Shown here: piece by piece, positions 31,946 to 46,900 of the stretch
Layout: each line of letters opens with the position of its first letter
Position numbering within the stretch: position 1 is the first letter of the stretch
Assembly (NCBI RefSeq): GCF_032854445.1
Contig: NC_088301.1
Coordinates: 37,375,187-37,435,186 of the forward strand
Reading direction: 5' to 3'
From: Liolophura sinensis
Taxonomy: Eukaryota > Mollusca > Polyplacophora > Chitonida > Chitonidae
Length of the DNA stretch: 60,000 bases
Program-made: the position numbers and the translations under genes
The notes under the pieces: generated by a model
What the model was told of the DNA's origin: nothing
Seen by the model: only the letters and a program-made list of their open reading frames with translations
Databases searched by the model: none

Positions 31946-34900
31946 GTACTTCAGACTATCTCGGTATACATGCAGGGCTATTAGACCGCTATATTTCATA
32001 TAACTTCTTAAACGTATTCGGCTCTATTTAATGATTCCTCTTACACTGTATATGCGCTATGCTGAGGCGCTACTAACTGCAAATATGAAGCAGTATTTAT
32101 AATCACCTATATAGAACGCCATTCAGCTTGTAGACAACAAGTATTAAAATCGGATGTTCTGATACACGACCTTCTTAAGTGTTAAACATTTTGACTGTTC
32201 ACATATGGGCACTCATAAACACCGCATCCAATAAGATCTTCTGAAGGAGTCTTGTGAACCGAATATAGGACTTTTTATATCAGTGACCAATAAGACCCAT
32301 TTCTTCAAAGCTCTGTCCCCTTTTCTCCCATCATAATTCTGGTCGCTGTCGTACAAATGAAATATTCTTGAGTACGGCGTAAAACGCCAATCAATTACTC
32401 GCTTTCTCGCTCGTTCGAGGGGCCTCCGTGACGGAGTGGTTAGCTAGCGCGCTATAGCTCAGTGCAGTGACTGGAGCCTACCTTCAATGAGTTCAAACCA
32501 AGCTGGTTTGCTCTCCTATTGTACGTGGGAAGTCTGGCTGCTTACCTCTCCGGTTGTAGGTGGGAAGGTCCATCAGCAACCTGCAGATGGTCGTGGTTTT
32601 CCCCTGGGCTCAGTTTCCACCTCCATAACGCTGACCGACGTCGTTTATAGGTGAAATATTTTTGAGTAAGACATAAAACTCCAAACAAATAAATAATATC
32701 TCATTTGTTCTTTACAATCATATTAGCCTATCATTTTAACGACTGTATTTTACCTGAAAGTTTAGGTAGTCTTTAATTTTGGTTGAACTTATATCGTTTA
32801 TGATTTGTATCTGTTAGCAAGGATGGTACTGATGCAGTACGCCACACCCAATTTTAACTGGGGTAGACTCGACACTGTCCATTACAGCAAGCTGTATAAA
32901 TTGTACAAGACTAAAAGAGACAGCTCTGTATTTAAGTGAATGGTTGTCATAGCATTGGAGATTGGTTCAATCTACACATGACTATGTTTACAGTGATTCA
33001 GGTATGTTTGGCATGTAATGCTCGCATCTACCCTCATCAGGAGTCCACGACAAAGATAAAGTTAGCATATGCTATAATTTGAATTTACGCACGGTTTGAC
33101 GTAGGTTCTTGTCTCTACGAAGAGGAAATATTTAATCTTTATTTCCTTCAGTCAGATGCCAGTATTTATTAAGGATGTTCATAATATTCCATTGACGGTT
33201 GTGATCAGAGGTTATAAACCTTGTTTGTTTGTTGCACACGACTTTGGTACTCTTCCTTTTCCGGAGGAGTGTCATAGGACAGTCCTCAAATTTCACGTTG
33301 TTGACACTGGAATCAACTTCAGTTTCCGAGTATTCACTGATGAGCAATTTAGATTTGAAGAGTGCCGATTTCTTAAAGAAATCCAGCGCTTTGCTGCAGC
33401 TACGACAGTACCTGGTGATTTCACCGCTGATAAATACTTTTCATATGATATTATTCTCTGTGATGTAAATGTTCCATTTTCCAGTTAATTAGATCAATAT
33501 ATAGCTAACCAATCAACGTAGACACCAATCTCACCGTTTCATGCATATTTGTCTTTAATAGCGGTCCCGCTTAATCCGGGCCTAGGGGCTGTACGGGGGT
33601 TTACATTCATTATATCAACATGGCGCCATCGCGAACAAGCAGTTCTAGTCAATGTACGACTGAGATACATACTAAACATGGAAATTATGCATAGAATATC
33701 GAATCCCTTCACACACACATGCTTTATATATTGTTTCTCACTTATTCCTTTGGGAACTGCTGTTTTAGCTGGTTTTCTAAATGTATCATGCGAATCTTGA
33801 CTTGGAGCACCTCTTCAAGCATGGTCCACGAGTGGTATACTATGTCTGCATTCGCGCCTATATTCTACTACAGCATTACATCAGGTATGTAGTCGTTATC
33901 TGACCAATTAGGGACGATATACCAATTAACAACCAAATTATACATTCAGTTTATACCTAAAGAACATGACTGGCAATCCATAATAAAACTTGTTACACGA
34001 AATATAGCCTCTGTATGTCGCTTGTTGTATCGCACGTACTCAACAGTCTGAATCCTGAATGTCCTTCATAAAGCACTTAACAAAGAAAATGAAGCCAAAG
34101 CAACCTTTTGTTTCCAGTGCAATAGACAGGATGTTCGTGTTAAAGTAACCGATGTCGTGTTTTTAAGCACGACAAAAATGTGTTGAACTATCTCAATGCA
34201 ACCAAACTATTCACATCCAATGTGGGCCGTACACTCACTGGCATGAAAAACCTTTCGAAGGGAGAAAAGAAGTCTCTTAATAAATTACGCACGCTTATAC
34301 GAAAGTTGATAAGAACAATACCACTGTAATACATAATGTCTCTGATTACATTAAGGAGGCAAATAGGTATCTATATGATCGTATTCAATACCAGGAAATC
34401 GGAATGATTGACCTCAGTATCACGAAATCCAAAGTACACACGATTGAACGTGAACTATTCAACACAAAACAAATTGCTAAACGGTGTCATGAATTTCTCT
34501 CTGGTATTTCCTGCCGCATGCCAACACTATATGTTCTACCCAAAATCCACAAAATTGAAGAGGTGCTTGATGAACCGGACCCTACTAGCCCGGTGCTCCA
34601 TACGGAGCTTAGCATCCCTGGAAAACCCACCATTTCCCAGAGTGGAGAACCAACGGAAAACCTTGGGCGTTTTTCTTGACTATTTCCTCTTACCTACCAA
34701 TCATATCAATCTAACTGAAGGACTGCACGTCCTGGGTATCGTGCTCTTAATTGCGTATGATATAACGTCGCTTTACACCAATCTCAGTTTCTCACAGATA
34801 ATGCGTGCACTTGAAGCCGACCTGTCCCTTTCGCATGACATCGAATACGATATCAATCACCCGTGTGATCAGTCACTCTTAAAAATTTCTGACCTTATTC

Positions 34901-37900
34901 TAAACTCTAATGAGTTTAACTTTAACGACAAACCGTACAAGCAGATAGTGGGCGACCCTCAGGGTGCAGTCCCCTCCCCTGAACTTTGCGACATTGTTCA
35001 GGATCTGATTGATGTGCCTGGAAATGGCAAATTTCCGCATCTCAATAGCATAATCTTTCTGGACATCTCTATCTTTAAGGGAGAGAAATTCAAGCGGGAT
35101 TCGATCCTTGATCTGAAATGCTACTCAAAGTCCACCTAAACGTACCAATATCTACACAGGGTCTCGTCACACCACAAATCCTTCTTTACATCTTTTATCA
35201 AAATAGGACCACTAAAGGCCGCAAATATTGCGCACATGAACAAAGATTACAGTGTTATTGAGCACGTTTCTTCTTCCTTGTTTTAATTTTGATATATAGG
35301 CTACTCACGACGAGGTGTATAATGCTTTTCACGTTCTATGCATGCAGAAAGTCCTGCGACACGCCCGGCCAACTGCAACAAAAGCGGTATTTCTAATAAC
35401 AGATGGATTCTCCAACGGTGGCGATCCCAGACCGGAAGCACGAGCTCTGAGGGAAAAGGGAGTCAAAATATTTACGTTTGGGATACGAAATGGAAATGTT
35501 AAAGAACTGCATCATATGGCGTCGGACCCCAAAAATGAGACGTGTTATATTCTGGATAGCTTCGAGGAATTCGAGGCGATGGCAAGAAGAGCTCTCCATG
35601 AAGGTATACGATAGTAATGCCTATAACGATAGTTCGTCTATATATATATATTATATATCAGATTCTGAAATGCAGACGTGTAACTCTACGACCTCATAAT
35701 ATCATATATAGTGGTCATAGAAGTGTTGAATTATGATAACGGAAAACACCGTAGGCGATGATAATGATATGAGCCATCTTTACATATATTTCTTTACATA
35801 TATTCTTTATATGCGACCATGTATGTCATCTAAATTGTCTGTGCAAGTTTGTTGAGACAGTAGTTTACTGAGTGCCTATACCTGCAAAACAGCATGCATG
35901 TGATATAATAAAAGACTTAGATAATGTGATACAGAGAGTGAAACTAGAGCAGTGACGCGGGAGCGATTATTGGCAAACGATCACACATAACCGGTGAAAT
36001 ACGGCCTCTTTTCAAGTTTATCTGAGTTACGGTCAGAGCACTGACATTAGTGTGATAGCTGGCAAAATGGTCACACAAACTGGTGAAATGCGGCATCTGA
36101 CAAATTAACCTCAGCTAGGGTTTTGTTCATGTAAATGCTTAAACAGCATGAAATTACAAGCCCTCTGCTTAAGCAGGGAAGAAAAATGCAGTGATGTCAG
36201 ACGTCACATTTAACAGACAATAACATTATAAGAATGCAAAGGGACGAGGCCTGGAGGATGCTTAATCCACCTGCAGAATCCTGGGTTATGCAGGAGTACA
36301 ATATAAGTCTTATGATGTCTTTCTTCATGCCTTTGCCCGCCAACTATGGATTTACCTGTGATATGCTATTACATGCAGATCTTCACTCAGGACGTTACTT
36401 GTTCGAGAAACGGCGAAAATGTGGTCGTTTGTGTGAAGAGGGCACTATGTGCTGTGACGAAAGAGCGAACTGCATGTGTGGGACGTACACTGGCCAGTAC
36501 CAGTGTGTGTGTCCCGCGGGTCATTATGGCAGCGGGCTCGTTGGCGATTGCATACGTAAGTTATAGCAGCAATCACACACGGTAGCTAGAATATGATTCG
36601 TGGTGGTAAAAATCATGAAAGGAAAAACCTTTCCGATAACATCTTTTAAATGTGTGATATTGCCAGTCGACATGTTGAAAGATTTATATATAAGTTGGAT
36701 GTTTTGTAAATCATCTAAATACACGTGCAATTAATATATGCCTCAAATCCCTACAAATATCTATTTTCTTTGTGAAATTTATTGTAGCAGAGCGTTATAT
36801 TATAAGAGTAGAATACGTTCTAACAGCACTCAGGCAATATGCTTTCTGTTAAATGAACAAATTTTTAGTGAAATTTCAAATTTTGAATGAAATCATTTTT
36901 GATGTGTATTTATTCTTCGTTATGCTTGATGGCACAATTGGTTTTGCAGTATATCTAAGCTCTCAAGATCATAATTCTGATTTCCTGAACAGGGTGTAGG
37001 GTTGGGAATCTTTTCCTTGTAAAATTACTCAGTGTCCCATCATTCGTGTTGAATTGGTATGCTTTCAGCTTGCCCATCGGGCACATACAAGCCAAGAAGT
37101 ATTCCTGGATCCGACGTCACGTGTCTACCGTGCCCAGATGAAAATCATATCACCGAACCAGGTAGCACCAACTTAAAGCAGTGCACCTGCAAGACAGGAT
37201 TCAGGAGTGTTGATAATCACAAATGTGCAGGTATTTAATATCTAACTACATTGATGACACCCTTTAAAACACGATTGTGTCCTGTTTTATGGCATTTTGT
37301 TAACTTGGTAGCCTTAATCGGTACATATACTGTAATTGGAACGGCATCTGCATGAGTTAAAAAATCCAAGAGATCTGACGAAATTATGTTACTATATTTC
37401 TCAGCGAATTACTCACATTAACACGAACATAAGAATGGTTTTGTAATGTGAAGCCATAATGTTTAACACAATGCATATATTTATGGTCGCAGTTGAGTGT
37501 TTGTGTTTTGCTTACATTTGTCTCCTTCTCTTGAAGATTTCTTGAAGACAAACATTTCACTGTGGTCCTCCTGCATGGTTATGATGAGGTTTTTTGATGA
37601 TTTTTGTCTTTTTGTACATCAAATTGAAGTAATCTTCCGATTTCATGCAAGCATGTAGCAGCTATAGGTAAATTAAATTTTCCACCAAAACGCTGGACGG
37701 TATATAAGAAGATATAGGCGACCGGGAACACCGATCACAGACTTACTTTTGATTCCCTGTATCTAAGAGAACATGGTGTTTTCGAGAAATCAAAAATCTT
37801 TCTTACAGAACTGCCAAACGAAAAGTGTCTATATTATCCGATATCTAATGTAGAATACTGTATGTTTTTAGGTCTATACCGGCATCTGTTCTTGGAACTG

Positions 37901-40900
37901 TATTGCCATATATGTTTGAACCAACGCATATTCGCTTCTATGTATGCCCATGTCAATGGTTAGCACATTTACAACTTATACCCTTGCCCATTGTATAGAC
38001 AGGACAATGCAAAGTTTGTTATTTATTCTTTCTACACTTAATTTGAATACCGTTATTAGACAACGGAAAAAAGGTTTTAGGACCGCGGCGTGCCTTAATT
38101 TGGTGCAGCTTACAATCTGCTGTTGGACAAGGAATTTTATTGCTCGTGGGAACTTGGTGAGAGTATATCACTCGACACCGTTTGTAAGGTCCCTTGTCTT
38201 CCACGTACCTATGATGTGGAAATCTGTAGGCCTATATGTTACACGTGTAAAAGTTCGTTAGTATTGTCTACTAGAGGTCGGTGGTTGCAAGTAAGGCCGT
38301 GGTTAGGGTCTTAAGTAAAATTGCTACCGGGATGGTCACCGTCATTTATCTTCATTCCATGTTTAACGTAGATAGAAAAACTCTCCAAGGCGTTCTCAAG
38401 TAGCAACAGGCATTTATTATACATAAGAACATGGGAGTGACCAGACTCTGAGGTCCTTACAGGTCAACTCCCTAACCCTTGTCTTCTCTTTGAGAAACAA
38501 CCATATTTATAATACAATATTTTGTTTACTTAACTATTAGTAACAGTTGCTGGTTTCAGGTATAAACTTGTATTTTAATTGACATGTGTGTACACAGCTT
38601 GTCTGTAACTCGTTTATTAGTAATGTACATGAATTATTAGGATGATCAGTATATAGCAGGTCATACAAGCATGGGGAAGTTTCTGAATATGGCTTTAAAA
38701 CAGTAAACCAGTTGCAACCAATCACTCAGACGTTAACAATATTTCATTTTTGATGCTGTCGGTTAAATAAGCCTGTAGGCTAGTTATATGACCATATATA
38801 ATTAACACCGACCGGTATTTAATATTTGGTATGCTTATAAATTTTAAAAAAGTACAGCCTATGTCTTTCTATGTCCCACCTTCTGGAAGTAGTTCTAGAT
38901 GATTTTGTGAAGTCAGCTATCATTTCATTTTCCTGTTTTCATTATACTATGTATACAGACGTATTCATGTCTCTTGTTAGTCTTCAGAAGAAGAAGAAAA
39001 GCGCAATGGTACGAAGGGGTCCTTCTAGTTAAAACTCATTCAATGCTTGCAGTAATATGTTACATATGTGCTGATTTTCACTTTTATATCAGTGCTTCAG
39101 TGCCCTGTCTTATCTCCTCCCGACAACGGCTACTTTGTTCAAGACCAGTGCGACAGTGTATTTAACGCCGCATGCGGCATACGGTGTCATCCAGGTTACG
39201 AGCTCCACGGCAGCAGCTTGAGAATTTGTTTGGAAAACGGCAGCTGGACTGGGACTAAACCAGAATGCAGGAGTAAGACAATCAACTTACGATTGATCTC
39301 ATGTAGTGTACCTGAATAAATATATAAATAATATATAGTGTACCCTGGACATTAAGATTTGAGAGAGGAAAGGGCGCGTAGAGTTATGTCCCCTGGAACA
39401 ATGTAACACAGGTGGCGCAGATTTTGGCATACGAAGAGAAACTGTTCAGGTGGAAGGTTTTGTAATTTCCAAACTGTTTTAAGATATTTCTTTCCCAATG
39501 GTCAGTAGAATAGGAATCCAATGTCGCTGGCCTTAGATGGATAGGAACACAGTCATACAGTTATTGCTATTGCTGTGGTCAGTTTTTTTTGCGACAGAAA
39601 AATTTTACGTTGGTAATGTTATGACATTCATGTGGTTAAGAAACATATCCTGTCTAGGTTGGCTGTAATAATGTCACATTGGCTTGTTTCAGTGAAAACA
39701 TGTCCACCTTTAGTATCACCAAAGAATGGAAACATGATATGCACTCGAGACGACTTCTCGTACAAAACCATCTGCAGATTTACATGTGACGAAGGCTACA
39801 AGCTGGTTGGATCAAGAAAACGTAGTTGTCTGGCCATTGCATTCTGGACGGGGATTACTACACGATGTAGAGGTTTGAACTGATATCTTCAAAATTCAGT
39901 ATTATGCTTCGGTTTAAGTAAGGTACTATACCATTAAACTCTCCTTTGAGCTTAAAAGGTATCTTCCGCTGTGTACCATAGATTGCTGTGAGTCAGTATT
40001 ATAATAAACCAAGGTCCTGTTAAAGTCCTTTTATTTGTTAACTACATTAACAGTCCATATCTCCTATGTTATATGCATTTGTATATGTAGACTTTTGTGT
40101 CATGCTGAAACACGTCACCTGCATATAAATAAATATATCTATGATGTTTTAAATATTAAAAATAAAACTCGGTGAAAACATGGTGAATATTTACTGTATC
40201 ATTTAGAAATTACTTGCCAGCCACTGCCAAAGATTAAAGATGGGAAAGTTCTTCCTGAGCGATGCACAGATAAGGAGGTCTGGTTTGGGATCACTTGTCA
40301 CATGAGCTGTCACCTTGGTTATACACTTGTCGGGCCACATACAAAACTATGCACTCCTGAGGGAACCTGGACACCAGAGTCTGGCGATCACCTTAATGAA
40401 TGTGTGGGTGAGTAGAACCTGACTTAAATTGAAATTCTGGGGTCTATGTGGCAGAGCGGTTAGTGAGCTAATGCTGCAGAATAACTCACTAGCCTCTCAC
40501 CATGATTGCTGTGAGTTCAAGTCCAGCCAATGTTGGCTTCCTCTTCATTTGTATGGGAAGGTCTGTAAGCAACCTTCTCATCAGTGCCTCTACCCTATTT
40601 CCTCCCACCAAAATACTCATTATTAAATATTTTTGATGATGAGATTCTCAAGTATAGCAAGGAAACATGAAATAAATAAATAAATAAATGCAGTGACGGT
40701 TCATATTGTCATGATGGACATGACACTGTAAGTAAAAACCTTTTTATTCTGGATGCAAATGCATTGTTTTGGTGTATTTGTGGTTAAATTTCGCTGTTAA
40801 CATGCCATATGTTAACTGTTGTATACCAAATTGTGTACTCATAAATCAGGATTCCTTCTTTAACACAGCAACAGTGTGTGAACCTGGCTTTTACCAGTGA

Positions 40901-43900
40901 ATGACATAATTAGGTTTTAGTATAATTTTTGTAGAACTAGAGGAGAATCATAAATTACATGGGTTACTTTGAGTTTATGACACCTCAGATTAAGTTAAAA
41001 AAATACCTTGATCGACGTGTAAGTTTTGCACATTTAACTCATTCTGTGATTCTCATTGTTTGTTAGTGATGATTGCATGTTTTGGTTATGTGTTATTTTC
41101 TCATTTCATGAAAATTAATGGGAGGATTAAGTTCCCTTGTTCCCTTGAGTATGTGAGACACTTTTTATTGGGGCATATTTTTGGATCATAAGATTGATTT
41201 TTGTACATCAGTAAACAGGTGAGTATACAATGTTGTCTGCTGTATAATTATCAAAAGTAGGTTTGACAGGCATTATGATCGTCTTGCTCATTTTTTTTTA
41301 AATTTCAGACACACGTGAACCGCTGTTGTTTTGTCCTCCCGATATAGAGACGGAGTCAGACGCTGAGCAAGACTCAGCCCTGATCACTTGGCAAAGCCCA
41401 GTTGCGATTGATAACTCTGGGTACATTCCAAGTATATCTGCAGAACCAGCAGTTATTTCCCCTTCCCCGTTTCCAATAGGTGTTACCAATGTCAACTACA
41501 CTGCTGAAGACTTAAACAAGAACCAGGCATCTTGTTCTTTCACTGTCCGTGTCATAGGTGAGCCATACTCAAGATTAAAACCTCCAAGCTCCTGATGACC
41601 AATAAAGCCTGTTGCACACATACGTATCTCTGGTTGCTTGAAACTGGATATAGAGTCTCCAGGGGCTGAGAATCCTGAAAGAACCCTTTCTCTGTAGTTC
41701 AGGAATATAGGATGTTCTGTCATTCGTGACTGGGCTCTAATGTTTAATTTCCGGATATGAAGTTGCTTGCCACATTAGATCTGGGATTGGTTTATTTGCA
41801 TGATGCATTCATTCACTGCATTCGCTGAATTCATGCGAATTCAGGCAAAAAGGCTGTTCCCATAAAAAAATTTTTTTTTTTTTACATTTGTACATTTTTT
41901 GGGCTAATCTTGTAATAGTGCTTTGCTAAACAAAAATGGAGGCCACGTAGTATGGACTTACTGATGTGGGTAAGAGACTTCATTTTGTTGGTAGCTGGAG
42001 ATGCTGAAACTGGTTAATCAAGATTGCTATCAAGTTGCAGAAGGCTTAATTGGCCAGTAGTGTAAACTATATGAGAACATGCCAGCAGTTTTATAAAATC
42101 CGGTATCAAAATGATTTTACAGAGGCTATGAATCGTCTGTTGACTACTCAAACAAAAGATTTAGATGGATTTTCTCCAGCACTGAGCATTTGTTTATTAC
42201 CTATGCTGCTACATTGTCTATACACTTGAATTTAATCAATCATATTGTTTGTATGACAGACAAGGAACCTCCACGAATAGATCGTTGTGTGTCTCCACCG
42301 ACGTTCATTACAAAGGCTCAGTATGCAAATGTGACTTGGGATGAACCAATCTTCAGTGACAATTCTCAAGAGGAGGTGACTGTGACGAGTTCCCATGAAC
42401 CGGGGCCTTTTCCACACGGTGAGGTCTCAGTGGTGTTTGTGGCCGTTGACAGTTCTGGAAACAACAACACATGTACTCTGACTATTGAAGTAAAAGGTAT
42501 GATACCTCTTCAAGCTGAAGATTACTTTAGTAGAATGCATGTATTCTAAAAAGATGGTTTTTCCTTTTTTGAGATACAGAGATACCTGTCTTAGCAACAT
42601 TGAGAAAGATAGGTCCTGTGTGAATCTTCTAAATAATTCTCAGTGAAAACGATCTTTTTCAGTAGGTAGTCATTCGCTGTTTACATCAGTTGGTTTTCTG
42701 ATAATGTCAAACCAAACATCCTAGTAACAACAACATGATCTTTTTTTGATAGGTAGTCATTCACTGTTTGCATCAAGAGGTCTACTGATAATGCAAAACC
42801 AAACATCCTAGTATCAACAACTTGATCTTTTTTTTGATAGGTAGTCATTCACTTTTTTCATCCGATGGTCTTTGGATAATGCCAAACCAAATATTCTAGT
42901 AACAACATTATTTTTTTTGATAGGTAGTCATTCACTGTTTGCATCAGGTGGTTTCCTGATAATGTCAGACCAAACATCCTAGTAACAACAACATGATCTT
43001 TTCTGATAAGTAGTGATGTACTGTATGCATCAGGTGGTTTTCTGATAATGCAAAAATGAAAAGAATAAAAAAACTTGATCTTTTTAGAAAGGTAGTCATT
43101 CGCTGTTTACATCAGTTGGTTTTCTGATAATGTCAGACCAAACACCCTAGTAACAACAATTTGATCTTTTTTGATAGGTAGTCATTCATTGTTTACATCA
43201 GTTGGTTTTCTGATAATGTCAAACCAAACATCTTAGTAACAACAATTTGATCTTTTTTGATAGGTAGTAATTCACTGTTTGTATCAGGTGGTCTTCTGAT
43301 AACAAAAAACTTACATATGTTTAGGAATGTGTGGCATATGTCTTTTTTTTATGTTGGTTGGTCTGTGGTTGTTACCAGAGCACAAATGCGTGTTGCCAAA
43401 GCCTCCAGTGAATGGTAACCGTACGTGTCAAGAGGACAGTTTTGGTGTGAAGTGTAGGCTGTCCTGTATGAAGGGTTATGACTTTGCCATGCCTGCTGCA
43501 GATGAGTATTTCTGCAAGTTTGAAGATGGAATGTGGCTGCCAGAAGACAAATTGCCATTCCAGACTGCTCAGGTTGGTATATTCTTTCCTGCCTCACTGA
43601 GGAGAAAACTGGTTAATTTCTGCGTGGGGTGGAATGTTATGTTGAGTGTCTGGTGACCTCATTTTGTCAGACATCTGCAAATACTTTCACACTTCAAATG
43701 ACAGTAATGCATAACATGCATCAGAAAATTTTTGGTCATTTGGCAGAAGTGTTAACAATGCTTGGTATAATGCATATATGTGAGTTGTGCGATATCATAA
43801 AACAAAATTGAGGTCAAAAAAAAAAAATAAAACAAAACAAAACAAAACCCACACATGCTCCACTTTTTCATGTAATAATTTTTGCAAACCAATCGTTAAA

Positions 43901-46900
43901 CAAATTTAAATTATTAAAGAAAGGGACACAACTCAGATTTTCAGTGACAGGTTTTTTTTTCTCAGGAAAAATCAGCTATGAACAGTAGACTTTGAAGAAG
44001 TGAGATAGACTTGTTTTAGAATAGACCACTTTTGGTATAACTCAGCAAGAAACATCAGTTAAGCTTGCTCATACATACATGTATACATTGTATTTGGAAG
44101 TGGAATTAATGGACTTGAATATTAGTAAATCAAATAGTAATGGTTAATGATGTAATGATGCTGATTATTGAAGTTTATTTTATGCGGAGTAATATACATG
44201 TAGAATTCACAATATGTTTGCTGGGACTCATTCCTCTCTGGCCGGACGTGGAAGGTCTACCAGCAATTTGCTGATGGTCCCAGAGCCCAGTTTCTTTGCA
44301 CCAGATACTGAAACTGATTGTATAAGTGAAATGTTCTTGAGTACGCCATAAAACACCAATCATAAATAAATAGGGAGTTTTACAAATGTTATCCTTTGTT
44401 TAGTGTGTGACAGAGTATGGCTAAATAAGTTAAAAATTTATGCATTTGTTATGTGTCTTGATTACAAACTGTACCACAGAAATGCAGGAGCGTGAAGTGA
44501 AATCTTCTTTTCTTGCTCTGCAGGTTGGAAAAGTGTCTAAGGATGCCACAAAGCCTGCAACTGTGACCTTTATGGGGCAGGTGTCATGTCGTGAGAGACG
44601 TATTCTTAACCGCATGGAGCAAGACTTTGAAGTTTCTGTGTCCAAACGGGTACGTTAACCAAGGTGTGATACAAGTAGATGTCTTGTTCCTGATATTCAG
44701 ACAGAAATATTGAAAAAGATCAAGTTGATATATGAAATTCTGTATTGAAAACTGTACCATGGTGCATTGTTGATGCCAGATATTTTATTCAGGTGCAGGA
44801 ATTGTGCACTGAGAATGCAGTTTGCCAGGTAGATCAAGTGGAAACCACCNNNNNNNNNNNNNNNNNNNNNNNNNNNNNNNNNNNNNNNNNNNNNNNNNNN
44901 NNNNNNNNNNNNNNNNNNNNNNNNNNNNNNNNNNNNNNNNNNNNNNNNNNNNNNNNNNNNNNNNNNNNNNNNNNNNNNNNNNNNNNNNNNNNNNNNNNNN
45001 NNNNNNNNNNNNNNNNNNNNNNNNNNNNNNNNNNNNNNNNNNNNNNNNNGGAGCCTCGATGCGACCCAGTACTGTGTGCAGACCTATTGTCACCTGTGAA
45101 TGGACGGGTCATTGTAAGCGCAAAACAGTTTGGATCCTCGGTTACCTATGAGTGTGATTCCAGGCTATGCTCTGGAGGGAAATCAGTTGAGAAACTGTAC
45201 AGCTGAGGCAGAAATGGTCAGGAGAAATACACAGTGTCAGCCAGTCAGGTGCAATTCTCCAGCCGGATCATCTTAACGGACGTATGATTGGGGGACAACT
45301 TTACTTATGGTGCAACCATAAGGGTATGAATGTGATCAGGGCTACTACACTGAAGGCCCGGTGGAAAGGATATGCCTTGCAAACGGGGACTTGGATAATC
45401 CTATACCAGTGTGTGAAATTGTTAAGTGTAACCGACCATTGAATCTCCGTAATGGCGGTTATGATGGCTTTGTGCTAGATTACAACACCACATGGACAGC
45501 AACATGCCTGGAATGGGTACTTGCTTATAGGTGAGTCTGAACGTACATGTCTGTCTAATGGAACATGGAGCGGTCCAGAACCTATATGCAAAAGAGTGGA
45601 CTGTGGGGCAATTAGATCCAATCAAGTTTGGAGAGGTTACATATAATAAAACCACCTATGGTGCTGTGAGCTTCTACACATGTGATGTTGGTTATACGCT
45701 TTTTAGGGGAACAAAAACGTGTGTGTGCCAGAGCAACAGCTTGTGGACTGAGCAGGAACCGGTTTGTGAACCCCTCACATGTGGGGATGAAAAATCAACC
45801 ATTGAGAATGGCTTTGTCACATCAAATGGTTCTGTGTTTGGGGATGTCATCATGTATCAGTGTCACAAAGGCTACATCCTTGAAAGGCCCTCAGTACAGG
45901 TGGTGCTCAGAAAATGGCACCTGGACAGGTGAAGTTCCATTCTGTGACATTGTCTATTGCCCCCCACCACAACCCATTCTTAGTGGATTTGTAGAATGGG
46001 ATAACTTCACATACCAGTCTGAACTACGCTACTCCTGTATTGATGGATACAGGCTTATGGGACCTTTGCGCAGGAGGTGCTTGCACTTAGGAATTTGGTC
46101 AAAGGAAGAACCAACATGCCAGATGATTGACTGTGGTGTACTTCATCCTCCTGTAAATGGTGTGTGTGAAACTAGTGTCTACCAATTACGCTGCCAATGC
46201 AACATACAACTGTGACCTAGGCTTCACCCTAATTGGAGCCAGGTACAGAGTGTGCATGGAGTCAGGCAACTGGTCTAATGCAGACCCATTCTGTGAGGTG
46301 GTACAGTGTCCGGATCTCCCATCCCCCTAATTATGGATTTGTGGATATAGTGCTTATACCTATGGTACTAACGTGACCTACTTCTGCGGTATGGGTACGA
46401 GTTGGTTGGGAACCCCACCCGTAAGTGCTTGACTTCTGGGATATGGGTCTGGGAGGAACCGGTGTGTACCATTGTTGTTTGTCCAGAAATAGACCCCATA
46501 CTTGATGGAGTAGTCAATGCTAACAATTATACTTATGGGGAAATTGTTCCCTTTAGCTGTGATACAGGCTTTGAACTGATTGGAGAATGAAGAGATTCGC
46601 TGTTTGGGAGACAAAACATGGGATGGAGAAACGTCCCCAAACTGTACACGGATACAATGTCCGGCACCTGGAAAGCTCCTTAATGGTACGATTTATGCAG
46701 ACAACTACCTTGCTGGGGACGGTCATCAACTATGAATGCGATGAAGGATTTAAACTCATTGGAGAAAGGTGGCCGCATATGTACAGAGGAAAAAGTCTGG
46801 AAGGGTTGAGGAGATTCCTTAACTGTGCAAGGATTCAGTGTCTTCCCCCAAACAGGATAGATAACGGTGTGCCATAACAGCAGATAGCTACTACTATGGA

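Larger units (their letters stand above)
31946..35347 (+). other. Intron splitting the vWA domain, 3.4 kb
   Basis: Contains two adjacent plus-strand SINE pieces (32341-32395, 32419-32697), an unassigned open frame (33156-33488) and a Penelope-type reverse transcriptase relic (about 34230-35260). Confidence 0.75.

Noticed and set aside
37944-38314. Possible exon in the 37.2-39.1 kb intron
   Set aside because: The translated frames match no SVEP1 module and would break the phase-1 junction of the flanking exons.
44745-45206. Open frames spanning the N run
   Set aside because: They are bridged by 200 unknown bases; only the parts outside the gap are evidence.
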